DNA from: SAR202 cluster bacterium
GTDB taxonomy: Bacteria > Chloroflexota > Dehalococcoidia > UBA3495
Assembly (NCBI GenBank): GCA_009392075.1
Contig: VFHG01000158.1
Coordinates: forward strand, 1 to 5,189
Reading direction: 5' to 3'
Length of the DNA stretch: 5,189 nt
Positions within the stretch are counted from its first letter, which is position 1. Every line of letters starts with the position of its first letter. The notes under the pieces are model-generated. The model was not told the DNA's origin. It worked only from the letters and a program-made list of their open reading frames with translations, and did not search any database. Shown piece after piece: positions 1 to 5,189 of the stretch. The translations under genes and the position numbers were made by a program.

Positions 1-608
1 TATCGGCGCAAGGCGGTCTGATTATTAGGGCTGATGAGTCGGTCGCTTACGGCGCTCTCATCGAAGAAGAGTTCGGAGCACGGGCAGGCGAGCTCTTGGG
101 CCGCGGCTACGTTACCCCTCGCCGCGACAACGGCCGGCTGCGGCAATCACCTGCTTTCTGGGAGATAGGCATCGCCGCCGCCGAGATAGAAGTGGACACC
201 AAGACCGGAGTGATTCGCATACCCCATTACGTCTCGGTGGCAGACGTGGGGGTCGCGATCAATCCTCAGCAGTGCGAGGGCCAAGACGAAGGGGCGTCGA
301 TGCAGGGACTGGGCCATACTCTATTCGAAGAGATGGTCTACGAAGACGGCCAGTTGCTCAACCCGAACCTGGTGGATTACAAAGTTCCGACCTTTGCCGA
401 TCTGCCCGCGAACCTAGAAACCCAGATGATTGAGAACCACGACGGGCCCGGCCCCTTCGGCGCCAAAGGCTTGGGAGAAGGGGGTATCGTGTCCGCCGCG
501 CCCTCCGTGGCCAACGCACTATTTCAGGCCACCGGCGTTAGGATCAAAGACTTGCCTTTAACCCCAGAGCGGGTCTGGCGCGCGTTGCGGGACGCCGCCG
601 CCAAGTGA
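1..608 (+). CDS. Xanthine dehydrogenase/aerobic CO dehydrogenase-type molybdopterin-binding large subunit, C-terminal part (5' partial)
   Basis: This frame is open from base 3 and lacks its beginning. About 201 residues are visible, against roughly 750-800 for a whole large subunit. The family (CoxL/XdhB-like) carries the molybdenum-cytosine or molybdopterin cofactor and hydroxylates or oxidises its substrate, passing electrons to FeS and FAD subunits. Seen here: the family pattern of an EVDTKTG strand, DVGVAINP, then QGLGHTLFEE, DYKVPTFADLP and finally GPFGAKGLGEGG. The Glu of GLGEGG (bases 477-479) corresponds to the conserved catalytic base of the family. The C-terminal LPLTPERVWRAL is also typical. 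A TTG at 96 could be read as a start, but family-like sequence continues upstream of it, so it is not one. The active-site loop that separates true CO dehydrogenases from other hydroxylases (AYXCSFR in form I CoxL) lies outside the window, so the substrate is undetermined. The stop overlaps the start of the CoxG-like gene. Confidence 0.93.
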   Translation, partial: SAQGGLIIRADESVAYGALIEEEFGARAGELLGRGYVTPRRDNGRLRQSPAFWEIGIAAAEIEVDTKTGVIRIPHYVSVADVGVAINPQQCEGQDEGASMQGLGHTLFEEMVYEDGQLLNPNLVDYKVPTFADLPANLETQMIENHDGPGPFGAKGLGEGGIVSAAPSVANALFQATGVRIKDLPLTPERVWRALRDAAAK

Positions 609-1060
609 ATATCTCCGACAGTCTGGATATCGAATTTCCCATTCAGCAGGTGTGGGACCTGCTGGAAGACCCGAGGCGTTCCATGGGGGCCATGCCCGGA
701 GTCCAGTCTGTTGAGGTCCGTAATGAGACCACATTCGACCTTACCGTGGCGCAGCGGCTGGGCCCATTTCGCGTCCAGTTTCAGGTGACTATGAGCCTGA
801 GCGAAATCACGCCGCCGACCCGTTTGGTGGCCACTGGCCAAGGAAAAGAGTCGGCCGGTACGTTATTGCGGATACCTTCCGCCGTATTGGAATTGGAGTC
901 CTTGGACGACGACCAAACCCGGCTGACCTACAATATCGAGTTCAGCCTAATGGGTAAATTGGGCACGCTGGGTTACCCCATGATCAAGCACAAAGCCGGG
1001 GAGATGTCCAAGATGTTCGCCGATAACCTGAGAAAGGAGCTGGCCAGGGCGGATTCCTGA
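605..1060 (+). CDS. CoxG-like SRPBCC family protein (carbon monoxide dehydrogenase subunit G family)
   Basis: A 151-residue protein of the CoxG/SRPBCC (START-like) fold, a usual length for the family. CoxG proteins accompany molybdenum hydroxylases and are linked to maturation or membrane attachment of aerobic CO dehydrogenase. Seen: an N-terminal beta strand with the PIQQVWDLLEDP helix (residues 12-23), the MPG turn at 30-32, a central TVAQRLGPFRVQFQ segment (47-60) and the C-terminal amphipathic helix beginning GKLGTLG (117-123) and running to KEL. These match CoxG in order and spacing. The start is GTG at 605, overlapping the upstream TGA in a GTGA arrangement. There is no good Shine-Dalgarno sequence before it, so translation is probably coupled to the large subunit. 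The first internal ATG (M27) would remove the first helix. No membrane segment is visible. The overlap makes a functional partnership with the large subunit likely, though CoxG homologues also sit beside hydroxylases that do not oxidise CO. Confidence 0.88.
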   Translation: MNISDSLDIEFPIQQVWDLLEDPRRSMGAMPGVQSVEVRNETTFDLTVAQRLGPFRVQFQVTMSLSEITPPTRLVATGQGKESAGTLLRIPSAVLELESLDDDQTRLTYNIEFSLMGKLGTLGYPMIKHKAGEMSKMFADNLRKELARADS

Positions 1061-1213
1061 GCGGCTAACGAACCATTTCTCCGTCACCCCCAGCCTGCGA
1101 CGGGTCTGCTTGTTCTCAGCCGGCGTTGGTTGATCGGCAACGAGATTCCTCGGCTGTCGTCTCGAAATGACAGTAGAAGTGTGGCGGGAATAAAAGCTGA
1201 GAGCCGAAAGCTG
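1061..1213. other. Convergent intergenic region without a gene
   Basis: A 153-nt gap lies between the ends of the CoxG-like gene (plus) and the FMN nitroreductase gene (minus). I found no convincing coding sequence in either direction and no GC-rich stem followed by a T-run that would make a classical terminator. Small inverted pairs exist, for example CCGTC at 1081-1085 with GACGG at 1099-1103, and CTGTC at 1154-1158 with GACAG at 1169-1173. They are short and may belong to the degenerate repeat described separately. Confidence 0.7.
1080..1174. repeat. Possible degenerate dispersed (REP/MITE-like) intergenic repeat
   Basis: Read on the minus strand, bases 1174-1141 begin CTGTCATTTCGAG and end GAGGAATCTCG. 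Bases 1104-1080 read on the same strand contain GGCTGGGGGTGACGGA. Both resemble the dispersed intergenic repeats of the type TGTCATTTCGAG...GAATCTC and GGGTGACG that I recall from many environmental bacterial genomes. The CTGTC/GACAG pair (1154-1158 and 1169-1173) gives a small stem with a 10-nt loop. Only one copy is in the window, so its repeat nature is inferred from resemblance and not shown by a second copy. Boundaries are approximate. Confidence 0.35.
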
Positions 1214-1840
1214 TTAGCCTCGCTCCCCGAAGCGATTGTAGGACGTGACTTCGGCGGATGGGATGCGGTCCGTTGGGCCGAAGCGGCCCTTGGGATAGCC
1301 CAGCGGTGTGAGGCAGACCGTCTCCACATAGTCGGGGATGCCCAACCAGTCTTTTACCTTCTGTTCTTCCCGCAGGTGAGTGGTGGTGATGCGTGTGCCC
1401 AAGCCCAGGGCTCGGGCTGCCAGGAACATGTTCTGTATCGCCAGCCACAGCGATGACGCGTAACGACCGCGCTCGATGGGCTCGCCTTTGGTGTAAGACA
1501 TATAGCCCATGGAATGGTCGGCGCAGACCAGGATCATGGCCGGGACCTCCGGCATGTGGTTGGCCAGATAGCGGGCCGACGTATACGCAGGCGATTCGCC
1601 CGGCAACGGCGTGGCCCCCATGGCGCCCAGCCACAGGTCGCGGTAGAGACCGCCGATCTTCTCGATGAGGTCACGCTCTGTGATGGCGATGTAGTGCCAC
1701 GGCTGTGCGTTGCCGCCGCTGGGCGCCTTGGTGGCGGCATCGATTATCTTGTCGATGGCCTCTCTCGGCACCGGGTCCGGCTTGTACCGCGTGAACTGCC
1801 GTTGGCTGTAGATGGCCTCGAACAGGTCGATGTCGTCCAT
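1214..1840 (-). CDS. Nitroreductase family protein (FMN-dependent)
   Basis: A 208-residue protein of the FMN-binding nitroreductase fold, a normal length. The family uses NAD(P)H and FMN to reduce nitro groups, quinones, enones or other acceptors in the cytoplasm. Seen: the N-terminal Arg pair R14 and R18 in SQRQFTRYK, where the FMN phosphate site lies; APSGGNAQPWHYIAI at 39-53; SLWLAIQNMFLAARALGLGT at 130-149, the long central helix; and GYPKGRFGPTDR at 181-192 near the C-terminus. ATG at 1840 is preceded by AAGGAG at 1852-1847 with 6 nt spacing, which fixes the start. It is the last of four minus-strand genes, 59 nt after the F420-type gene. That gap contains a 7-bp repeat tract, so this gene may be less tightly coupled than the others. 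The physiological substrate cannot be told from sequence, and many members are not true nitroreductases. Confidence 0.93.
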   Translation of the reverse strand: MDDIDLFEAIYSQRQFTRYKPDPVPREAIDKIIDAATKAPSGGNAQPWHYIAITERDLIEKIGGLYRDLWLGAMGATPLPGESPAYTSARYLANHMPEVPAMILVCADHSMGYMSYTKGEPIERGRYASSLWLAIQNMFLAARALGLGTRITTTHLREEQKVKDWLGIPDYVETVCLTPLGYPKGRFGPTDRIPSAEVTSYNRFGERG

Positions 1841-1857
1841 GGATGTCTCCTTGATCT

Positions 1858-1893
1858 AAAGCTGTCAGTTATCAGCCATCAACATTCAGCTTT
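1858..1893. repeat. Degenerate heptanucleotide tandem repeat flanked by a 7-bp inverted repeat
   Basis: Four consecutive 7-mers occupy 1863-1890: TGTCAGT, TATCAGC, CATCAAC and ATTCAGC. All share TCA at positions 3-5, followed by a purine and a pyrimidine. Read on the minus strand they are GCTGAAT, GTTGATG, GCTGATA and ACTGACA. The tract is bounded by a perfect inverted pair, AAAGCTG at 1858-1864 and CAGCTTT at 1887-1893, with 22 nt between. It fills most of the 59-nt gap between the F420-type and FMN nitroreductase genes. It could be a dispersed heptad repeat of the sort described in several bacterial groups, or an RNA hairpin in the operon transcript. Confidence 0.55.
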
Positions 1894-1899
1894 TCCGGA

Positions 1900-2337
1900 T
1901 TAACCAGCCAGTTCTGAGATGAATACTGGGATCAGGCGGTCGGTCTTTTCTTGGTATTCCTTGTAGGGCGGGAATGCTGCTACTGCAATATCCCAGAGGC
2001 GTGCTCGCTCGGCCCCTTCTGGGATTTCATGCACGCGGACCGAGTGGACAGCGGTTTCATCACGGATCTCAACATTGGGTTCAGCGACCAGGTTGTAGTA
2101 CCACACCGGGTGTTTCGGCGCTCCGCCCTGGGAGGCGACCAGGATATAGTTGCCGCCGTCAACCACGCGCATCAGAGGGGTCTTCCTAACGGCGCCGGTC
2201 CTGCGCCCTTTATTGGTCACGATGATCACCGGCAGGCCTGTATCTCTAAGTGTCACCCCGTCGGTCCCGCCGCTCCCTTCGTATAGCTCCACTTGGTCCG
2301 CAACCCAATCTCTGGGGCTAGGTAGGTATTCAGCCAT
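1900..2337 (-). CDS. F420-dependent nitroreductase/quinone reductase family protein (Ddn-like, deazaflavin-dependent)
   Basis: A 145-residue protein of the deazaflavin-dependent nitroreductase family (PF04075-type, split-barrel fold). Members use reduced coenzyme F420 to reduce quinones, nitro compounds or enones. Mycobacterium tuberculosis Ddn is the best-known case and is about 150 residues long. Seen: VIIVTNKGRRTGAVRKTPL at 37-55, the basic cofactor-phosphate region; YILVASQGGAPKHPVWYYNL at 64-83, the family signature; GAERARLWDIA near 108-118; and FPPYKEYQEKTDRLIPVF at 122-139. Where I recall Ddn having three spaced tyrosines near the active site, this protein shows Phe122, Tyr125 and Tyr128. 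The frame stays open far upstream inside the hydrolase gene, but family similarity begins at the ATG at 2337. AGGAG at 2348-2344 lies 6 nt before it. The gene follows the hydrolase after 28 nt. Its presence implies that the host makes F420. Confidence 0.92.
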   Translation of the reverse strand: MAEYLPSPRDWVADQVELYEGSGGTDGVTLRDTGLPVIIVTNKGRRTGAVRKTPLMRVVDGGNYILVASQGGAPKHPVWYYNLVAEPNVEIRDETAVHSVRVHEIPEGAERARLWDIAVAAFPPYKEYQEKTDRLIPVFISELAG

Positions 2338-2365
2338 GATCCACTCCTCGTTTACTTTACGTGAT

Positions 2366-3259
2366 TTAGTCTCGCAATAATTCCAGCAGGGCCGATACAA
2401 CTGCATCAGGCCGCTGGACTGGCAGATCGTGTCCGGCGCCCTGTACGATGCGGCGGGCAACCAGTCCGGGAAACCTCTTCTCGTCCTCTGTTGGCTCCTG
2501 CGAAGGCGCGCCAAATCCGCTGTCGGCGCCCCGCAAGACGATGGACGGCACCTCGATCTGCGGGCCTCGCGCAAGCTCGCGCTCAACTTCAAGAAACCGC
2601 TCTTCGCCCGGCGCGTTCCTGTGCCGGTGGCGGTAGGAATGCAGGGAGATTTCCACGAAGTCGGGGTTGTCGAAAGACGGAGCAGACCGCCCAAAGGCTT
2701 CGTCGGTGTAGGTCCATTTGGGCGACCAGGTCTCCCAGAGATGCCGGACGATTCCTCTTCGGTTCTCTTCCAGGCCGACGCGCCCTTGGTCGGTATTGAA
2801 GTACCACTGATACCAGCGGTTGGCCTCATCCAAAGCCGAGGCGGGTTTTTCCGCGTTAACCGTGTCCTGCACCGAGTAACCGCCGATGGCGACCTGGGCC
2901 TTGACTAACTCTGGATGCAGGATCGAGGTGATACAGGCGGCGCGGTTCCCCCAATCGAAGCCCGCCGTGGCAAATCGGCTGATCTGCAACGCTTCTGCGA
3001 AGTCGACCACGTCCTGTGCGATGGCAGCTTGTTCGGCCATTCGAGGCGCGTCCGGGGACAGGAAAGTGGTGGAACCGTAACCTCGTAGGTATGGCACCAA
3101 AACCCAGTATCCGGCCTCGACCAACGGCGGCGCAACTTCGTCCCAAGAGCGTATGTCATAAGGAAACCCGTGCAGCAGCATGATGGGGAACCCAGAAGGG
3201 TCGCCGTGCTCTTCATATCCGATGTTTAAGACCGGGGTCTGGACGAACTTGTCGCTCAA
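2366..3259 (-). CDS. Alpha/beta hydrolase with Asp nucleophile (epoxide hydrolase/haloalkane dehalogenase-like)
   Basis: A 297-residue cytoplasmic alpha/beta hydrolase. Seen: the oxyanion-hole motif LLHGFP at 28-33; WDEVAPPLVEAGYWVLVPYLRGYG at 39-62 (shown split: WDEVAPPL then a strand ending in DxRG-like YLRGYG); the nucleophile elbow GFDWGNRAA at 100-108 with Asp102 as nucleophile; a cap region around 140-220 containing SFDNPDFVEISLHSYRHRHR; and GAGHDLP at 274-280 with His277 as catalytic base. The DWG elbow is shared by epoxide hydrolases, haloalkane dehalogenases and fluoroacetate dehalogenases, which attack through an ester on Asp. The acid expected at Gly+3 after beta-6 is Ser247, with Asp246 one place earlier. 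The start is TTG at 3259: a GGAG at 3271-3268 stands 8 nt before it and the family match starts at once (YEEHGDPSGFPIMLLHG). It follows the amidase by 26 nt. The substrate is not predictable. Confidence 0.9.
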   Translation of the reverse strand: MSDKFVQTPVLNIGYEEHGDPSGFPIMLLHGFPYDIRSWDEVAPPLVEAGYWVLVPYLRGYGSTTFLSPDAPRMAEQAAIAQDVVDFAEALQISRFATAGFDWGNRAACITSILHPELVKAQVAIGGYSVQDTVNAEKPASALDEANRWYQWYFNTDQGRVGLEENRRGIVRHLWETWSPKWTYTDEAFGRSAPSFDNPDFVEISLHSYRHRHRNAPGEERFLEVERELARGPQIEVPSIVLRGADSGFGAPSQEPTEDEKRFPGLVARRIVQGAGHDLPVQRPDAVVSALLELLRD

Positions 3260-3285
3260 GATGGTTACTCCGGATAGGGTGAAAG

Positions 3286-4701
3286 CTAGATCGGCGCCCG
3301 GCAGTTGTGCCAGTCAGTATTCTGTTCGTAGGCGTGCGCGACTCTTAGGACCGTTTCCTCATCGAAGGGCTTGCCGACGATCTGCAGTCCCATGGGCATG
3401 CCGGCGGCGCTGAATCCGCAAGGGACCGATATGGCCGGGGTTCCGGCCAAGTTGAACGGCCCCGTGAAGCTGATGCGTCCGGCTAGTCCGGTGAGGGAGT
3501 GCTCTTTGCTCTCGATTCCCGGGACGCTTTCCACAGGGGGAGCGGTGACAGGACCGGTAGGCAGGACCAACACATCTACCTTTTCCAGGGCGTCCAGTAT
3601 CTGCTGCCGGAGCACGGCCCGTATCTTCTGGGCCTTGTAGTACGCCTGGGCCGGGATGATGCTTCCGGTCAGGAATCGGATCTTATTGTTATGGTCCAGT
3701 TCATCGAAGTTAGGCTCGAAGAGAGGCCGGTGCAGGTTGGCCCATTCAACGCTCAGGATGGACATGGTTAGAGCGCCGGCATTGGGCGCCAATGGGATGG
3801 AAACGTCTTCCGAGGATGCCCCCAACTCGCCAATCACACTGATGGCTTTGGCGACGGTCTCCCTGAATTCCGGGTCGAGGTTGGGTGAGTCCATGCGCTC
3901 TTGGATAACACCCATTTTGATGCCCTGGATGTCTCCGGTCAGCGCGCTCCGGTAGTCCGGCACGGGCACATCCCAGGAATAGGTGTCCTTGGTGTCGTAA
4001 CCGGCGATGGCCTGGATAGTTATGGCCGCGTCTTCCACGCTGCGAGAGATGGGCCCAACCGTGTCCATCGACCACGACCCGCCCAGCACGCCGTAACGGC
4101 TGACCCGGCCGTGGGTGGGGCGCAGACCGACGAGACCGCTGAAGTTGGCGGGGCCTCTGATGGAACCGCCGGTGTCTTCGCCCAAAGATGTCGAACAGAG
4201 AAATGCTGCAGTTGCCGCGCCGGAACCGCTGCTTGAAGTTCCGGGGTTCCGCTCCAGGTCCCAGGGATTCCGGGGCGTGCCGTAGGGGTGGTTGTAGATC
4301 TCAGCCATGGCGAACTCGCTCATGTTGAGCTTGCCCAGCATCACAGCGCCCGCCTCTTTGAGCTTGGCTATGACGGTGGCGTCTTCGCTGGGGATGTTGT
4401 CCTTTAGGATGCTGGAGCCGCCGGTGGTCAGGACGCCGGCGGTGTTGAACTGGTCTTTGACAGCCATCGGCACGCCGTGTAACGGCCCCCGATGCTTCCC
4501 GGCCGCAATCTCTTGCTCAGCCTGCCGCGCCGACTCAAACGCCTGCTCCCCGGTGATGGTGATGTAGGAATTGAGTTTGGGATCGACTTCTTCGATCCGG
4601 TCCAGGTAGGCTTCGGTGGCCTCGACGGGCGAGACCTCTTTTGTCTCGATGAGATTGGAAAGTTGGGAGGCGGTAAGAAAGGGTAGTTCTTTCTTGTCCA
4701 T
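3286..4701 (-). CDS. Amidase signature family protein (GatA-like amidase)
   Basis: A 471-residue amidase-signature enzyme hydrolysing an amide bond. Seen: HGVPMAVKD at 75-83 with Lys82; GTSSSGSGAATAA at 154-166 with Ser156 as the cis-Ser; and GEDTGGSIRGPA at 174-185 with Ser180 as nucleophile. The 24-residue distance from Ser156 to Ser180 matches that of GatA. The C-terminal half contains LVLPTGPVTAPP (378-389) and NLAGTPAISVPCGF (417-430), both standard for the family. Automatic annotation may call it GatA, but no gatB or gatC is nearby and the Gln usual after SIR in GatA (IRQPA) is Gly here. A catabolic amidase is therefore the better reading, though not proved. The ATG at 4701 has AAGGAA at 4712-4707, 5 nt upstream, and the N-terminal LTASQLSNLI helix begins directly after. 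It is the first gene of the minus-strand operon and is transcribed away from the VOC gene. Confidence 0.93.
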   Translation of the reverse strand: MDKKELPFLTASQLSNLIETKEVSPVEATEAYLDRIEEVDPKLNSYITITGEQAFESARQAEQEIAAGKHRGPLHGVPMAVKDQFNTAGVLTTGGSSILKDNIPSEDATVIAKLKEAGAVMLGKLNMSEFAMAEIYNHPYGTPRNPWDLERNPGTSSSGSGAATAAFLCSTSLGEDTGGSIRGPANFSGLVGLRPTHGRVSRYGVLGGSWSMDTVGPISRSVEDAAITIQAIAGYDTKDTYSWDVPVPDYRSALTGDIQGIKMGVIQERMDSPNLDPEFRETVAKAISVIGELGASSEDVSIPLAPNAGALTMSILSVEWANLHRPLFEPNFDELDHNNKIRFLTGSIIPAQAYYKAQKIRAVLRQQILDALEKVDVLVLPTGPVTAPPVESVPGIESKEHSLTGLAGRISFTGPFNLAGTPAISVPCGFSAAGMPMGLQIVGKPFDEETVLRVAHAYEQNTDWHNCRAPI

Positions 4702-4744
4702 GTCCGTTCCTTGTCCGGCCTAAGTTACGCACCGGCTAGACGTG

Positions 4745-4773
4745 GTTATATTGACTTCGCCGAGGGTAGCCAA
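4745..4773 (-). promoter_or_regulatory. Predicted sigma70-like promoter for the amidase operon
   Basis: On the minus strand, TTGGCT (4773-4768) and TATAAC (4750-4745) are separated by exactly 17 nt. The -10 matches consensus at 5 of 6 positions and the -35 at 4 of 6. Transcription would begin near 4738, leaving a leader of roughly 37 nt before the amidase ATG. A perfect TTGACA lies further upstream at 4798-4793 but has only a poor -10 (TCTATT after 15 nt), so it is a second choice. Prediction from sequence only. Confidence 0.45.
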
Positions 4774-4779
4774 TAGAGT
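4751..4779 (+). promoter_or_regulatory. Predicted sigma70-like promoter for the VOC gene
   Basis: TTGACT (4751-4756, 5 of 6 to consensus) and TAGAGT (4774-4779, 4 of 6) are separated by 17 nt. Transcription would begin near 4786, about 45 nt before the VOC ATG. The element lies almost wholly within the same bases as the opposing amidase promoter: its -35 directly abuts the other -10. Prediction from sequence only. Confidence 0.42.
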
Positions 4780-4830
4780 ACCACAACCGTTATGTCAAAC
4801 TAGGCGAACTTGTGGAAATCAGGAGGTTTT

Positions 4831-5189
4831 ATGACTGTTGTATTGGACCACACGATCGTCCCAGTGAACGACCGCGAGCAGTCGGTGGAGTTCTACTCCC
4901 GAATATTTGGTTTCGAAGACCTAGGAGAGGTAGGGCGTTTCCTGGCGGTGCGCGTGAACCACAGTCTGAACCTGGATTTTAGCCTGTCAGACGACTTCCG
5001 CAGCATCCACTATGCATTCGCCATGGAGCCGGATGAGTTCGAAGCTGCCTTCCAGCGCATCAAAGACTCGAAGATACCCTACGGGGACAGTCCCCGCGCA
5101 CAGGACAACATGCAAGGACCTGGAATCACACCGGGCGCCAAAGGCGACGGTAAAGCGGTCTACTTCAAGGACCCGAGCGGCCACGTCCT
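4831..5189 (+). CDS. VOC family protein (glyoxalase/bleomycin resistance/dioxygenase fold), 3' partial
   Basis: The frame is open from ATG 4831 to the window edge, giving 119 residues with no stop. Vicinal oxygen chelate proteins bind a divalent metal in a barrel made of paired beta-alpha-beta-beta-beta units and act as lyases, dioxygenases, isomerases or resistance proteins. Seen: LDHTIVPVND at 5-14 with His7 as the probable first metal ligand; SVEFYSRIFGFE at 18-29, the classic first helix; SIHYAFAM at 58-65 with His60 at the usual second-ligand place; DEFEAAFQRIKDSKIPYGD at 68-86; and YFKDPSGHV at 111-119, after which the third ligand, usually Glu, would come just outside the window. AGGAGG at 4821-4826 stands 4 nt before the ATG, a strong but close ribosome binding site. 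It is divergent from the amidase operon and may share its control region. The substrate is unknown. Confidence 0.88.
   Translation, partial: MTVVLDHTIVPVNDREQSVEFYSRIFGFEDLGEVGRFLAVRVNHSLNLDFSLSDDFRSIHYAFAMEPDEFEAAFQRIKDSKIPYGDSPRAQDNMQGPGITPGAKGDGKAVYFKDPSGHV

Noticed and set aside
96..98. TTG as the start of a short stand-alone protein ending at 608.
   Set aside because: The frame is open to base 3 and the upstream residues continue the large-subunit family, so this is an internal Leu codon.
1195..1220. Possible terminator for the minus-strand operon: AGCT...AGCT followed by TTTTATT on the minus strand.
   Set aside because: The stem is only four base pairs with a loop of ten, and it partly overlaps the end of the gene; too weak to call.
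1116..1634. A 172-residue minus-strand frame over the nitroreductase gene.
   Set aside because: It overlaps the FMN nitroreductase in another frame, shows His/Gly/Arg-rich low-information sequence and no recognisable domain.
2338..2829. Open frame running 164 codons upstream of the F420-type reductase on the same strand, which would make a 309-residue protein.
   Set aside because: It overlaps the well-supported alpha/beta hydrolase gene in another frame, is rich in Arg, Pro and Ser as shadow frames are, and the family match, ATG and ribosome binding site all begin at 2337.
3901..4236. A 111-residue plus-strand frame, and several neighbours, antisense to the amidase gene.
   Set aside because: They lie wholly opposite strongly conserved amidase motifs, with no ribosome binding site or family resemblance; they are antisense shadows of GC-rich coding sequence.
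4781..4815. CCACAA/TTGTGG inverted pair as an operator or hairpin in the VOC leader.
   Set aside because: Only six base pairs with 23 nt between; such pairs are expected by chance in a 129-nt region.

Overview
The window reads as ordinary bacterial chromosome of moderately high GC (estimated by eye), with tightly packed genes, GTG and TTG starts beside ATG, and clear AGGAG-type ribosome binding sites. It encodes an F420-dependent (Ddn-type) nitroreductase, so the host probably makes coenzyme F420. Together with a molybdenum hydroxylase, a CoxG-like protein and a GatA-like amidase, this suits Chloroflexota (Dehalococcoidia/SAR202-like) or an actinobacterium. I favour the former, but the taxonomy is inference and no marker gene is present.

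Layout: (i) 1-608, plus strand: the C-terminal third or less of a xanthine dehydrogenase/aerobic CO dehydrogenase-type molybdopterin-binding large subunit, its beginning outside the window. (ii) 605-1060, plus strand: a CoxG-like SRPBCC protein whose GTG start overlaps the previous stop. (iii) 1061-1213: a gene-free gap between convergent genes, holding a probable degenerate dispersed repeat and no clear terminator. (iv) 4701 down to 1214, minus strand: a four-gene predicted operon in the order amidase, alpha/beta hydrolase (Asp nucleophile), F420-dependent nitroreductase-family enzyme and FMN nitroreductase-family enzyme, with gaps of 26, 28 and 59 nt. The last gap contains a degenerate 7-bp tandem repeat. 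(v) 4702-4830: a divergent intergenic region with two overlapping, opposed sigma70-like promoters. (vi) 4831-5189, plus strand: the first 119 codons of a VOC (glyoxalase/dioxygenase-fold) protein cut off by the window end.

How they may work together: the large subunit and CoxG form one module, a molybdenum hydroxylase plus its maturation or membrane-recruitment partner. The minus-strand cluster has the look of a small-molecule catabolism or detoxification operon, combining hydrolysis (amidase, alpha/beta hydrolase) with reduction by two unrelated flavin/deazaflavin enzymes. The divergent VOC gene may share its control region. Substrates cannot be read from the sequence. I see no mobile element, CRISPR array, phage gene or RNA gene, and no convincing undescribed system. 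The most unusual points are the pairing of two different nitroreductase folds in one operon, the displaced acid residue of the hydrolase, and the interlocked promoters.
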